Below are positions 57,597 to 64,000 of a stretch of 64,000 nt of DNA, piece by piece; within the stretch, counting starts at the first letter, position 1, and each line of letters begins with the position of its first letter. A model generated the notes under the pieces. That model did not search any database and was not told the origin of the DNA. It was given only the letters and a program-made list of their open reading frames with translations. This DNA is from Chromatiales bacterium (ex Bugula neritina AB1) (GTDB lineage: Bacteria; Pseudomonadota; Gammaproteobacteria; Granulosicoccales; Granulosicoccaceae): positions 1 to 64,000 of the forward strand of contig MDLA01000140.1 of NCBI GenBank assembly GCA_001730015.1, read 5' to 3'. Both the position numbers and the translations under genes were made by a program.

Positions 57597-57992
57597 GTTG
57601 AATCAACATGGCGCGCTCAACATTGCCACTCTAAATAGACCGCGCCTTTACCTGATTTATCTAATTTTTCCGAGACGATGCACCTGATTACTGCTCGTCC
57701 AGCAGACAGTAAAATTCCTTTCTTTTATGGCCATCCGGCCAGCGCTGGCCACCCGCGCAATTGACAAATGTTTTAAGTTCTCCAATTCAGTGCCGAAACA
57801 GTGGTCCAGTGTGATTGCAGACGTCGCCATCGTCATGCAATTACGCTGATAGCTATAACTATTTCACGTTTTTTTTAAGACGTTGGAAGAAGCGATAGAA
57901 CAAAAAAAATAGTCGCAGGTTAGCCCAACGAAAGGCCAACCATTTGATACACGCCCGTCTCTGGACGGCGCTGTTAAATTGGGGTTGCGTTA
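57597..57992. other. Intergenic region with a 14-bp palindrome
   Basis: About 396 nt precede the astacin gene. The only notable structure is GGCCAGCGCTGGCC, a perfect 14-bp palindrome at 57737-57750. The rest is AT-rich with T runs near 57870-57880. No gene was seen. Confidence 0.35.
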
Positions 57993-59468
57993 ATGATCAA
58001 TATTAAACCGTGCTCGACACGGAACGTACGAGTGTGTCTGTTACTCCTGCTCGGGGTTACCGTCACTACACAAGCCGAAACAATAGACACTATTGCAGGC
58101 GAAGCTGGTTCCACTGCCGCCAGCGCCCGAACCCGTTCCACCTTTACCTTCCGAAACGGAGAAATTCACACCCGAACGGTAGAGAACATTAACGGTCATG
58201 CGATTGCCGAAGGAGACATGATTGTCGGCAACGCTGAAGACTTTTTCTCACATCCGGACAGACGGACGATTAACGGACTGAGCAATAATTCCTATGGCCA
58301 GACCTGGCCCAATGGAGTGGTGCCTTACTATATAAACACTGACCTTTCAGACTCAGTGGTTGAGAAAATTCAATCGGCTATTGACCATTGGAATTCAATT
58401 GGCGCTGTTACTCTGGTTGAACGCACACAGCTCAACTCTGCTCTATACCCCGATTATATTGACTTTGTAGATGCAAATCGCTGCGCCAGCTGGATCGGCT
58501 ATCAGGCAACCGGCCCGCAGAAAATCTATACCGGGGACTACTGCAGCGCTGGCAGCATGATTCATGAAATCGGACATGCCCTGGGACTGCTGCACGAGCA
58601 CACTCGACCCGACCGCGACAATTTTGTCAGAATTCACTGGGATCGAATTGAAACCGATATGGAGCTCAACTTCGAAATCATCTCGGGTGGAGTTGCACTG
58701 GGCAGCTACGACTACGGATCGATCATGCACTATGGACCGACGTTCTTTAGCAATGACGGCAGACCAACTATCGAGGCCATTCAAAGCACTACTGCTACAA
58801 TCGGTCAACGCGTGACTACCAGCGCCGGTGACAGAAAATCAATTGCTGAACTGTACAAAAGCAATTTGTCTCTGGTAGCCAGTGCCGCCTCGAGTTCTGT
58901 GAATGCGGGGAATCCAGTGGATGTCACACTGTACGTAACCAACAATTCATCAATCGGCGCAAACACCCTTCAGGCTGTTATGCCAGTACCAGCCGGATCA
59001 ACCTTATTATCGTACTCAGCATCTCACTGGACTTGCAGCCAGGCAGGCACCGGCGCAGACGTCACTTGCGACTCACCCGTTCTGGAGGCTGGTGCCGCAA
59101 CATCGGTCGCCGTACGCGTCTCAACATCGAGCACAGCAGGCCAGCTATTTCTTGATACAACACTTAATAGCAGGACAATGGATAGCAATACGGCCGACAA
59201 TCATGATTCGGTTGTGGTAACCGTGCTTGGCAACAGCGTTGTGGCGCAACCGGTAGTCGAACAGCCGGTAGTCGAACAACCGCCGGTAGTCCAACAGCCG
59301 GTAATCGCGGCGGCGGAACCGGATAACAATCAAATTTCCGCGCCTAAACTGGTTCAGCAGCAACCAACTGGTGGAAGCGCTGGTGGAGGCGGTGCATTCA
59401 GCTGGCTGAGTTTCAGCTTCCTGCTGATACTGTTTCCGTTTATCCCATTCGGACAAAGACGTCACTGA
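57993..59468 (+). CDS. Secreted astacin-family (M12A) protease with GlyGly-CTERM-like tail
   Basis: The 491-residue precursor has a signal peptide (VCLLLLLGVTVTTQA), a propeptide to about 100, and a zinc protease domain with the astacin motif HEIGHALGLLHEHTRPDRD at 191-209 (zinc ligands H191, H195, H201; E192 catalytic) and the Met-turn SIMHY (M245, Y247). Residues 288-410 look like a DUF11/CARDB-type beta domain. A PVVEQP-type repeat (about 420-435, also a 15-bp DNA repeat) leads to a Gly-rich GGSAGGGG motif, a hydrophobic segment (SWLSFSFLLILFPFIPF) and terminal basic QRRH: the three-part pattern of GlyGly-CTERM proteins processed by rhombosortase. Confidence 0.88.
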   Translation: MINIKPCSTRNVRVCLLLLLGVTVTTQAETIDTIAGEAGSTAASARTRSTFTFRNGEIHTRTVENINGHAIAEGDMIVGNAEDFFSHPDRRTINGLSNNSYGQTWPNGVVPYYINTDLSDSVVEKIQSAIDHWNSIGAVTLVERTQLNSALYPDYIDFVDANRCASWIGYQATGPQKIYTGDYCSAGSMIHEIGHALGLLHEHTRPDRDNFVRIHWDRIETDMELNFEIISGGVALGSYDYGSIMHYGPTFFSNDGRPTIEAIQSTTATIGQRVTTSAGDRKSIAELYKSNLSLVASAASSSVNAGNPVDVTLYVTNNSSIGANTLQAVMPVPAGSTLLSYSASHWTCSQAGTGADVTCDSPVLEAGAATSVAVRVSTSSTAGQLFLDTTLNSRTMDSNTADNHDSVVVTVLGNSVVAQPVVEQPVVEQPPVVQQPVIAAAEPDNNQISAPKLVQQQPTGGSAGGGGAFSWLSFSFLLILFPFIPFGQRRH

Positions 59469-59503
59469 TGCAGTCAATTGCTGTGATTCGATCAGAATAA
59501 CGC

Positions 59504-59530
59504 ACCCGGTTATGAGGAATATAACCGGGT
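59504..59530. terminator. Perfect inverted repeat between the astacin gene and lpxB
   Basis: ACCCGGTTAT and ATAACCGGGT form a perfect 10-bp stem with a 7-nt loop, 36 nt after the astacin stop. There is no U tract, so it is either a weak 3' hairpin or a protein-binding site for lpxB expression. Confidence 0.45.
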
Positions 59531-59576
59531 ACCTGTGGTAGGCTCGAATCAACAACCGCGATTTCCAGTTCAATTA

Positions 59577-60734
59577 ATGAAAATTATGATAAGCGTGGGT
59601 GAAGCCTCTGGAGATATGCACAGTGCAAATGTACTGCGCAAGCTCCGGACGCTTACCACGCAGCCCATTGAGGCATACGGCATGGGCGGCAAACGTCTGG
59701 CTGCCTGTGGTATGGAGCTGACTGTAGACAACACCGAACACTCGGTGATGGGGCTCATTGAAGTACTGCATAAGTACCCGACACTTCGTGGCCATCTCAA
59801 CCTACTGCGTCAAGCGCTTAGCCAGAACAGACCGGACATCCTCATGCTGGTCGACTACCCTCATTTTAATATGAAGCTGGCCACTACCGCCAAAGCACTG
59901 GATATTCCCGTGCTTTACTACATCACGCCGAAAGTATGGGCATCTCGCGCCGGTCGACTGACTGAGCTCAAGAAAACAATCGACCATGCAGCCGTCATCC
60001 TGCCGTTTGAGGCTGATCTGTTCGAAAAGCACAAAATACCCGCAACCTACGTCGGCAACCCGCTTTTAGACAATACGGCATTAGTCGCTGCCGGCAATCG
60101 GCACAAGCCGCAGAATGACACCACTCGTATTGCCCTGCTTCCCGGTAGCCGCAAGAGTGAAGTCAGTTATCTGCTGCCCGTCATGCTCGGTGCTGCGAAA
60201 AAAATTAAGATGAAGTACCCGGAGGCTGAATTTGTACTGCCTGTTGCCGAAACTATCGATCCAAATCTCATAACCGTTATCAACGCTGCAACGGATATCG
60301 ACATTGAGCTGATCTCTTCAACTGACTACGACAAACTAGCACAGTGCGACATTGCACTGGCGGCTTCGGGCACCGCAACACTGGAGCTCGCGATCATGGG
60401 CATACCCATGGTGGTTGGTTATAAGATGAACCCGTTAAGTTATGTAGTAGTAAAAAGATGGCTTACCATTGAAAACATCAGTCTGGTTAATATCGTCGCT
60501 GATAAAAAAGTAGTGCCGGAGTTACTGCAGGATGAAGCGACAGCAGAGAACTTTTTCACTGAAGCAGATGCACTCCTGAGCGACAAAGAAGCCTACCTGC
60601 AACAAAAAGCGCATTTAACGTCAGTTTATAATCAACTCGGCACAGGCGGTGCAGCGACTCGATTATGCAAAATAATTACCGAGCTGGTCGTGAAGTCGAA
60701 AAGTAAAAGCGTAAAAAACGTGGTGCACAGTTAA
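59577..60734 (+). CDS. lpxB: Lipid A disaccharide synthase
   Basis: LpxB joins lipid X and UDP-2,3-diacylglucosamine to the lipid A disaccharide. The ATG at 59577 starts at MKIMISVGEASGD, the family N-terminus, giving 385 residues; a GTG at 59535 is possible but unsupported. Motifs include VLYYITPKVWASRAGR, LLPGSRKSEV and AASGTATLELAIMG. In most relatives lpxB follows lpxA in the same direction. Here it is convergent with lpxA, 29 nt apart, and must use its own promoter. Confidence 0.96.
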   Translation: MKIMISVGEASGDMHSANVLRKLRTLTTQPIEAYGMGGKRLAACGMELTVDNTEHSVMGLIEVLHKYPTLRGHLNLLRQALSQNRPDILMLVDYPHFNMKLATTAKALDIPVLYYITPKVWASRAGRLTELKKTIDHAAVILPFEADLFEKHKIPATYVGNPLLDNTALVAAGNRHKPQNDTTRIALLPGSRKSEVSYLLPVMLGAAKKIKMKYPEAEFVLPVAETIDPNLITVINAATDIDIELISSTDYDKLAQCDIALAASGTATLELAIMGIPMVVGYKMNPLSYVVVKRWLTIENISLVNIVADKKVVPELLQDEATAENFFTEADALLSDKEAYLQQKAHLTSVYNQLGTGGAATRLCKIITELVVKSKSKSVKNVVHS

Positions 60735-60763
60735 AAGCTAAACTATTAATTATACCCTGTTCC

Positions 60764-61534
60764 CTATACCGTTCCGCGCTTACCTTTTTTTATAAACTCG
60801 ACAAATTCGAGAACCCGGGGATACTCTTGCGCCATCGCATCTATTTGAGCATACACCTCGTCTGACTTTACGCCGCGACGCTTGACCAACTCGACAAATA
60901 CCTTCCGAAGAGCTGAAATTTCTTCAGATGAAAACCCTCGCCGTTTTAGCCCCTCCTTGTTGATTCCAACAGCCTCAGCATAGTGACCGCTCACCAGGAC
61001 GAACGGTGGAACGTCTTTATTGATAACCGAACCCATACCAGAAAAACTATGGGCCCCGATCCGGCTGAATTGATGTATAAGTGAAAAACCACCCAAAATG
61101 GCATAATCCCCCACCTCCACATGCCCGGCAAGAGAAGCGGAATTAGCAAACACCGTGTTATTTCCAACCAGGCAATCGTGCGCGATGTGCACATAGGACA
61201 TTAATAAGTTATCGTTGCCAATTCGCGTAACCCCGCCACCACCGGTAGTACCGCGATTAATCGTGACAAATTCCCGGATTTTGTTTCGGTCACCAATTTC
61301 CAACCGGCTCTGCTCACCGTCAAACTTCAGGTCCTGCGGATCTTCACCGATCGACGCGAACTGAAAAATCCGGTTCTGCTCCCCAATAATGGTGGGACCA
61401 TTAATGACCACATGGGGACCGACTACCGTTCCTGCTCCGATCTCAACGTCTGCACCCACCACGCAGAAAGGACCGATTTCGCAACTCTCGTGGACTCTGG
61501 CTTCTGCATCGATTACGGCACTTCGATGGATCAA
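60764..61534 (-). CDS. lpxA: UDP-N-acetylglucosamine acyltransferase
   Basis: LpxA catalyses the first step of lipid A synthesis with 3-hydroxyacyl-ACP. The 256-residue protein is a left-handed beta-helix of hexapeptide repeats with the catalytic His in HIAHDC (H119 here) and a C-terminal helical domain (RRGFSSEEISALRKVF). The start is TTG, overlapping the fabZ TGA (TTGA), the only start matching the family. Confidence 0.96.
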   Translation of the reverse strand: MIHRSAVIDAEARVHESCEIGPFCVVGADVEIGAGTVVGPHVVINGPTIIGEQNRIFQFASIGEDPQDLKFDGEQSRLEIGDRNKIREFVTINRGTTGGGGVTRIGNDNLLMSYVHIAHDCLVGNNTVFANSASLAGHVEVGDYAILGGFSLIHQFSRIGAHSFSGMGSVINKDVPPFVLVSGHYAEAVGINKEGLKRRGFSSEEISALRKVFVELVKRRGVKSDEVYAQIDAMAQEYPRVLEFVEFIKKGKRGTV

Positions 61535-61986
61535 GTTTCTATCTCATTTTTTGCGATCAGAACTTCTGCGGTACAACAGAGCGCGCCATCAACGGTACCT
61601 GTGGCTGCAAACCTCCAGATACCACGCCTTGTTCGCTCGACCGTAACCTTTAATGTTAGCCGATCTCCCGGTACAACCTGTCGCTTGAATCGCGCCTTAT
61701 CAATACCAACCAGCAAATACAATGTCTCCTCACTCGGATATCCGCCCAGCTCCCGGAAAGCAAAGACAGCGCAACTCTGCGCCATCGCTTCAAGTATGAG
61801 TACACCTGGAAATACCGGAAACTGAGGAAAGTGGCCAGTAAAAATCGGTTCGTTGATTGTTACATTTTTAATTGCAGTCAGGCCAACGCCTGGCTCCATC
61901 TCAACAACTTTGTCGATCAATAGAAACGGATAGCGATGAGGCAGGTACTTTACGATCTCTGTGATATCTAGTTGTTCCAAGCGCAC
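61531..61986 (-). CDS. fabZ: 3-hydroxyacyl-ACP dehydratase
   Basis: FabZ dehydrates 3-hydroxyacyl-ACP and competes with LpxA for the same substrate, which explains their shared operon. The 151-residue hot-dog protein has LPHRYPFLLID near the start, catalytic H52 (GHFPQFPVFPG) and E66. Start GTG. It overlaps lpxA by 4 nt and follows lpxD by 11 nt. Confidence 0.97.
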   Translation of the reverse strand: MRLEQLDITEIVKYLPHRYPFLLIDKVVEMEPGVGLTAIKNVTINEPIFTGHFPQFPVFPGVLILEAMAQSCAVFAFRELGGYPSEETLYLLVGIDKARFKRQVVPGDRLTLKVTVERTRRGIWRFAATGTVDGALCCTAEVLIAKNEIET

Positions 61987-61997
61987 TTTCCCGGTGG

Positions 61998-63014
61998 TTA
62001 ACTACTTTTCGGTTTTCTAGTCTGACGTACAAAATCATCCAGTCGGTGCAATCGCACAACATTCTTTCGCCATTGCGCTGAAGGTTCCAGGGGATACCCC
62101 GACGAATAACTGCCGGCGCTGCTAATTGAGCGATTGACAAAGGAGTCTGCAGTAATCAGTACGTTATCACAGATAGACAGGTGACCAACTATAGAAACTG
62201 CACCGCCAATGCGACAATTCCGCCCGATTTTCGTGCTACCGGCAATACCTGTACAACCCGCAATTGCCGTGTTGCTTCCGATAACCACATTGTGGGCAAT
62301 CTGGATCTGGTTGTCCAAAATTACTCCGTCCCCGATAATTGTGTCATCGAGAGCACCTCGGTCAATCGTAGTCGATGCCCCGACACTGACTCGATCACCA
62401 AGCACTACCGCCCCGAGCTGATGAATTTTCTGCCAACCGGCTTTCGAAGGCGCCCAACCAAATCCATCTGCGCCGATAACAGCACCGGAATGAACTTCGC
62501 ACCGCTGACCAATCGTACAGCCGTGCAGGACCGTAGAATTTGCAAACAGACGTGAGTTGTCACCTATCTGGCACGAGCTGCCGACAAACGCTCCCGCATC
62601 GACACGGACATTTTCGCCAATGACCGTGTTGTCTTCTATAACCGCCTGCGGACCTACAGAAGCTGTTGCCGCTAGCTCAACGCCTTCACCGATTACGGCC
62701 GATGAATGCACGACCCCTTTTCCATCACCAGATTTCACCCACAACTGAGTCAGGTGTGCATAACTAAGGTAGGGGTCGTCACTGTGCAGCCGAACCGCTG
62801 AGGTATTCGTGGTGAAAGCACCAGGCATTATCACAGCACTAGCCTGAGAGGCTTCCAATGCCGATAACAGCTTGCGTCCGGTTACAAACGTAATACTGCC
62901 AGCTGTTGCCTTGTCCACCGCAGCAATTCGCGAGATTTCAAGCGTTGGATCTCCGCTAATACTCAAGCCAAGCGCCCGGGCGATTCCACCAGTGGTAAAA
63001 GATGCTCGGCTCAT
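61998..63014 (-). CDS. lpxD: UDP-3-O-acylglucosamine N-acyltransferase
   Basis: LpxD adds the second acyl chain in lipid A synthesis. The 338-residue protein has an N-terminal uridine-binding domain (to about 100), a hexapeptide-repeat beta-helix (GEGVELAATASVGPQAVIED and following), and the catalytic HNVVIGSNTAIAGCTGIAGS segment (His in IQIAHN). It lies between skp and fabZ, the standard order. Confidence 0.97.
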   Translation of the reverse strand: MSRASFTTGGIARALGLSISGDPTLEISRIAAVDKATAGSITFVTGRKLLSALEASQASAVIMPGAFTTNTSAVRLHSDDPYLSYAHLTQLWVKSGDGKGVVHSSAVIGEGVELAATASVGPQAVIEDNTVIGENVRVDAGAFVGSSCQIGDNSRLFANSTVLHGCTIGQRCEVHSGAVIGADGFGWAPSKAGWQKIHQLGAVVLGDRVSVGASTTIDRGALDDTIIGDGVILDNQIQIAHNVVIGSNTAIAGCTGIAGSTKIGRNCRIGGAVSIVGHLSICDNVLITADSFVNRSISSAGSYSSGYPLEPSAQWRKNVVRLHRLDDFVRQTRKPKSS

Positions 63015-63068
63015 CTCTTATCAGATTTCGCTAATCTATTTTCTGACTGAATCAGACAGATTGCCATC

Positions 63069-63581
63069 TTATTTAACGTCACTTGCCAGGTGAAGTTCGC
63101 GCAACACTTGCTCGGTAACATCGACATTCTTATTTGCGAACAACACGCCATCACTGATTATCAGGTCGTAGCTGTGCTCTTTGGCAAATGAAGCAATTGC
63201 ATCCAGAACATAAATTCTTACCTGTTTGAACTCCTGATTCTTCTGGATATTCAACTCTTCACGGAATTCCTGCTCATCACGCTTAACACGACGTTCGGTT
63301 TTGCGAAATTCTCGTTCGACGGTCGCACGTTCACTCTCTGCCAATTCGCCGTCGTCGCCATCAAGCTTCCCTCTAAGTTCTGCCAGTGCCCGCTTCTGCG
63401 CCTTTATACCAGCCTGACGCGGTGCAAACTCTGTCTCCAGCCGATTACTGGCAGCTTGAGCTTGTGGTGCTTTGTCGATCAGATAAGGGATATCAACGAA
63501 ACCCACTTTTATGTCGGCAGCAAAACTGGTTTTTAAGCAAAGCAAGCCTGAGAATAACAGAGAAAGTGCGAGCTTTTTCAT
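63069..63581 (-). CDS. skp: Periplasmic chaperone Skp/OmpH
   Basis: Skp holds unfolded outer-membrane proteins between the Sec translocon and BamA. The 170-residue precursor has a signal peptide (KKLALSLLFSGLLCLKTSFA), then the short beta core and a long charged coiled-coil (RLETEFAPRQAGIKAQKRAL through EEFREELNIQKNQEF), the tentacle helices. ATG 63581; a GTG one codon earlier is possible. It follows bamA by about 70 nt. It is longer than E. coli Skp (161) by a few residues. Confidence 0.95.
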   Translation of the reverse strand: MKKLALSLLFSGLLCLKTSFAADIKVGFVDIPYLIDKAPQAQAASNRLETEFAPRQAGIKAQKRALAELRGKLDGDDGELAESERATVEREFRKTERRVKRDEQEFREELNIQKNQEFKQVRIYVLDAIASFAKEHSYDLIISDGVLFANKNVDVTEQVLRELHLASDVK

Positions 63582-63650
63582 CACGAGCAGACAACCCTGT
63601 ACACAGGCTTCACCAATCCGCGGCGTTCCTGAAGTGTTTCCGTCGGACGG

Positions 63651-64000
63651 TTAAAACAAGGAACCGATAGTAAACTGAAATGACTGCTTGCTGTCGCTGT
63701 TTCGATCATTGAATGTTTCGGCAATACTGAAAGTAAGAGGGCCAATTGGCGCCAGCCAGACAAAGGCCAAACCGTAGGAACCACGGAGTTCATCCGTTTC
63801 GAAGTCTGACACATCGCTAAATACATTGCCAAGATCAGTAAACACACTCATACGGGTAGCGCCCGCTGTTTCAACAAATGGCGGTGGAAAAATAACCTCG
63901 AGTGACCCGATAGTGCGGAAATCTCCACCCTGCGCATCACCTTCACCGTTATTATCCCTCGGACCGAGGGTACTGCGACGATACCCCCGTACCGACTGTA
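63651..64000 (-). CDS. bamA: Outer membrane assembly factor BamA, C-terminal part
   Basis: The frame runs off the right end of the window. The last 115 residues are visible and belong to the BamA beta-barrel: [13 protein letters not shown] is the conserved L6-loop motif (V/IRG-Y/F), followed by [40 protein letters not shown] and a terminal FQFTIGSLF with the C-terminal aromatic signal of outer-membrane proteins. BamA inserts outer-membrane proteins. It leads the bamA-skp-lpxD-fabZ-lpxA operon. Confidence 0.96.
   Translation of the reverse strand, partial: QSVRGYRRSTLGPRDNNGEGDAQGGDFRTIGSLEVIFPPPFVETAGATRMSVFTDLGNVFSDVSDFETDELRGSYGLAFVWLAPIGPLTFSIAETFNDRNSDSKQSFQFTIGSLF

Noticed and set aside
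57737..57750. 14-bp palindrome GGCCAGCGCTGGCC as an operator
   Set aside because: Single GC-rich palindrome without promoter context; could be chance. Mentioned only in the intergenic description.

Overview
The window is chromosomal DNA of a Gram-negative gammaproteobacterium of roughly 50% GC. The evidence is a complete lipid A/OMP biogenesis set (lpxD, fabZ, lpxA, lpxB, lpxH, skp, bamA), the RpoE-RseA-RseB-RseC stress module, zipA, and gene orders known from Pseudomonas and Escherichia (rpoE-rse-degP-lepA-lepB-rnc-era-recO; smc-zipA-ligA; uvrC-pgsA with Gly/Cys/Leu tRNAs; orn/rsgA). A monomeric isocitrate dehydrogenase, a sensor kinase resembling the marine sortase-associated type and an astacin with a GlyGly-CTERM-like tail suggest a marine, non-enteric lineage. 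The genus cannot be fixed from the sequence.

Layout. 1-1861 is the right end of an integrated lambda-like element. It holds a replication gene O, with an iteron array (probable origin) inside it and an in-frame amber codon, then a small helicase-loader-like gene, and it ends at a 3' fragment of tRNA-Gly(GCC) that looks like an attachment site. 2077-5491 holds tRNA-Cys, tRNA-Leu(UAA), pgsA, uvrC and a GacA/UvrY-type regulator. 5.6-8.4 kb is yceD-rpmF-plsX-fabH. 8.5-11.7 kb has maf, pgpA, nusB, a periplasmic cyclophilin and lpxH. 11.8-22.7 kb is one long leftward block: rpoE-rseA-rseB-rseC-degP-glutaredoxin-lepA-lepB-DUF4845-rnc-era-recO-DUF455. 22.9-32.8 kb carries orn, rsgA, monomeric icd, a sensor kinase/response regulator pair, ETF-ubiquinone oxidoreductase and a GNAT acetyltransferase.

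33.1-37.4 kb is a four-gene polyamine-type ABC importer. 37.4-38.15 kb is an intergenic region with a diverged direct repeat of about 160 bp, each copy containing a promoter-like region and a similar short reading frame; this is the least explained part of the window. 38.1-41.1 kb is a PreP-like M16 protease. 41.4-48.3 kb is fabD-fabG-acpP-fabF-mltG-tmk-holB-pilZ, followed upstream by dapB, ligA, zipA and smc (48.4-56.4 kb). 56.7-60.7 kb has an M23 peptidase, a secreted astacin and lpxB on the plus strand. 60.8-64.0 kb is bamA(partial)-skp-lpxD-fabZ-lpxA.

Most of the window is envelope construction: fatty-acid supply (the two fab blocks), phospholipid head groups (pgsA, pgpA, plsX), lipid A (lpx genes), outer-membrane assembly and its stress sensing (bamA, skp, rpoE/rse/degP), and division/peptidoglycan (zipA, mltG). 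The accessory or unusual pieces are the prophage end, the two-component pair, the ABC importer, the repeated intergenic unit and the astacin.
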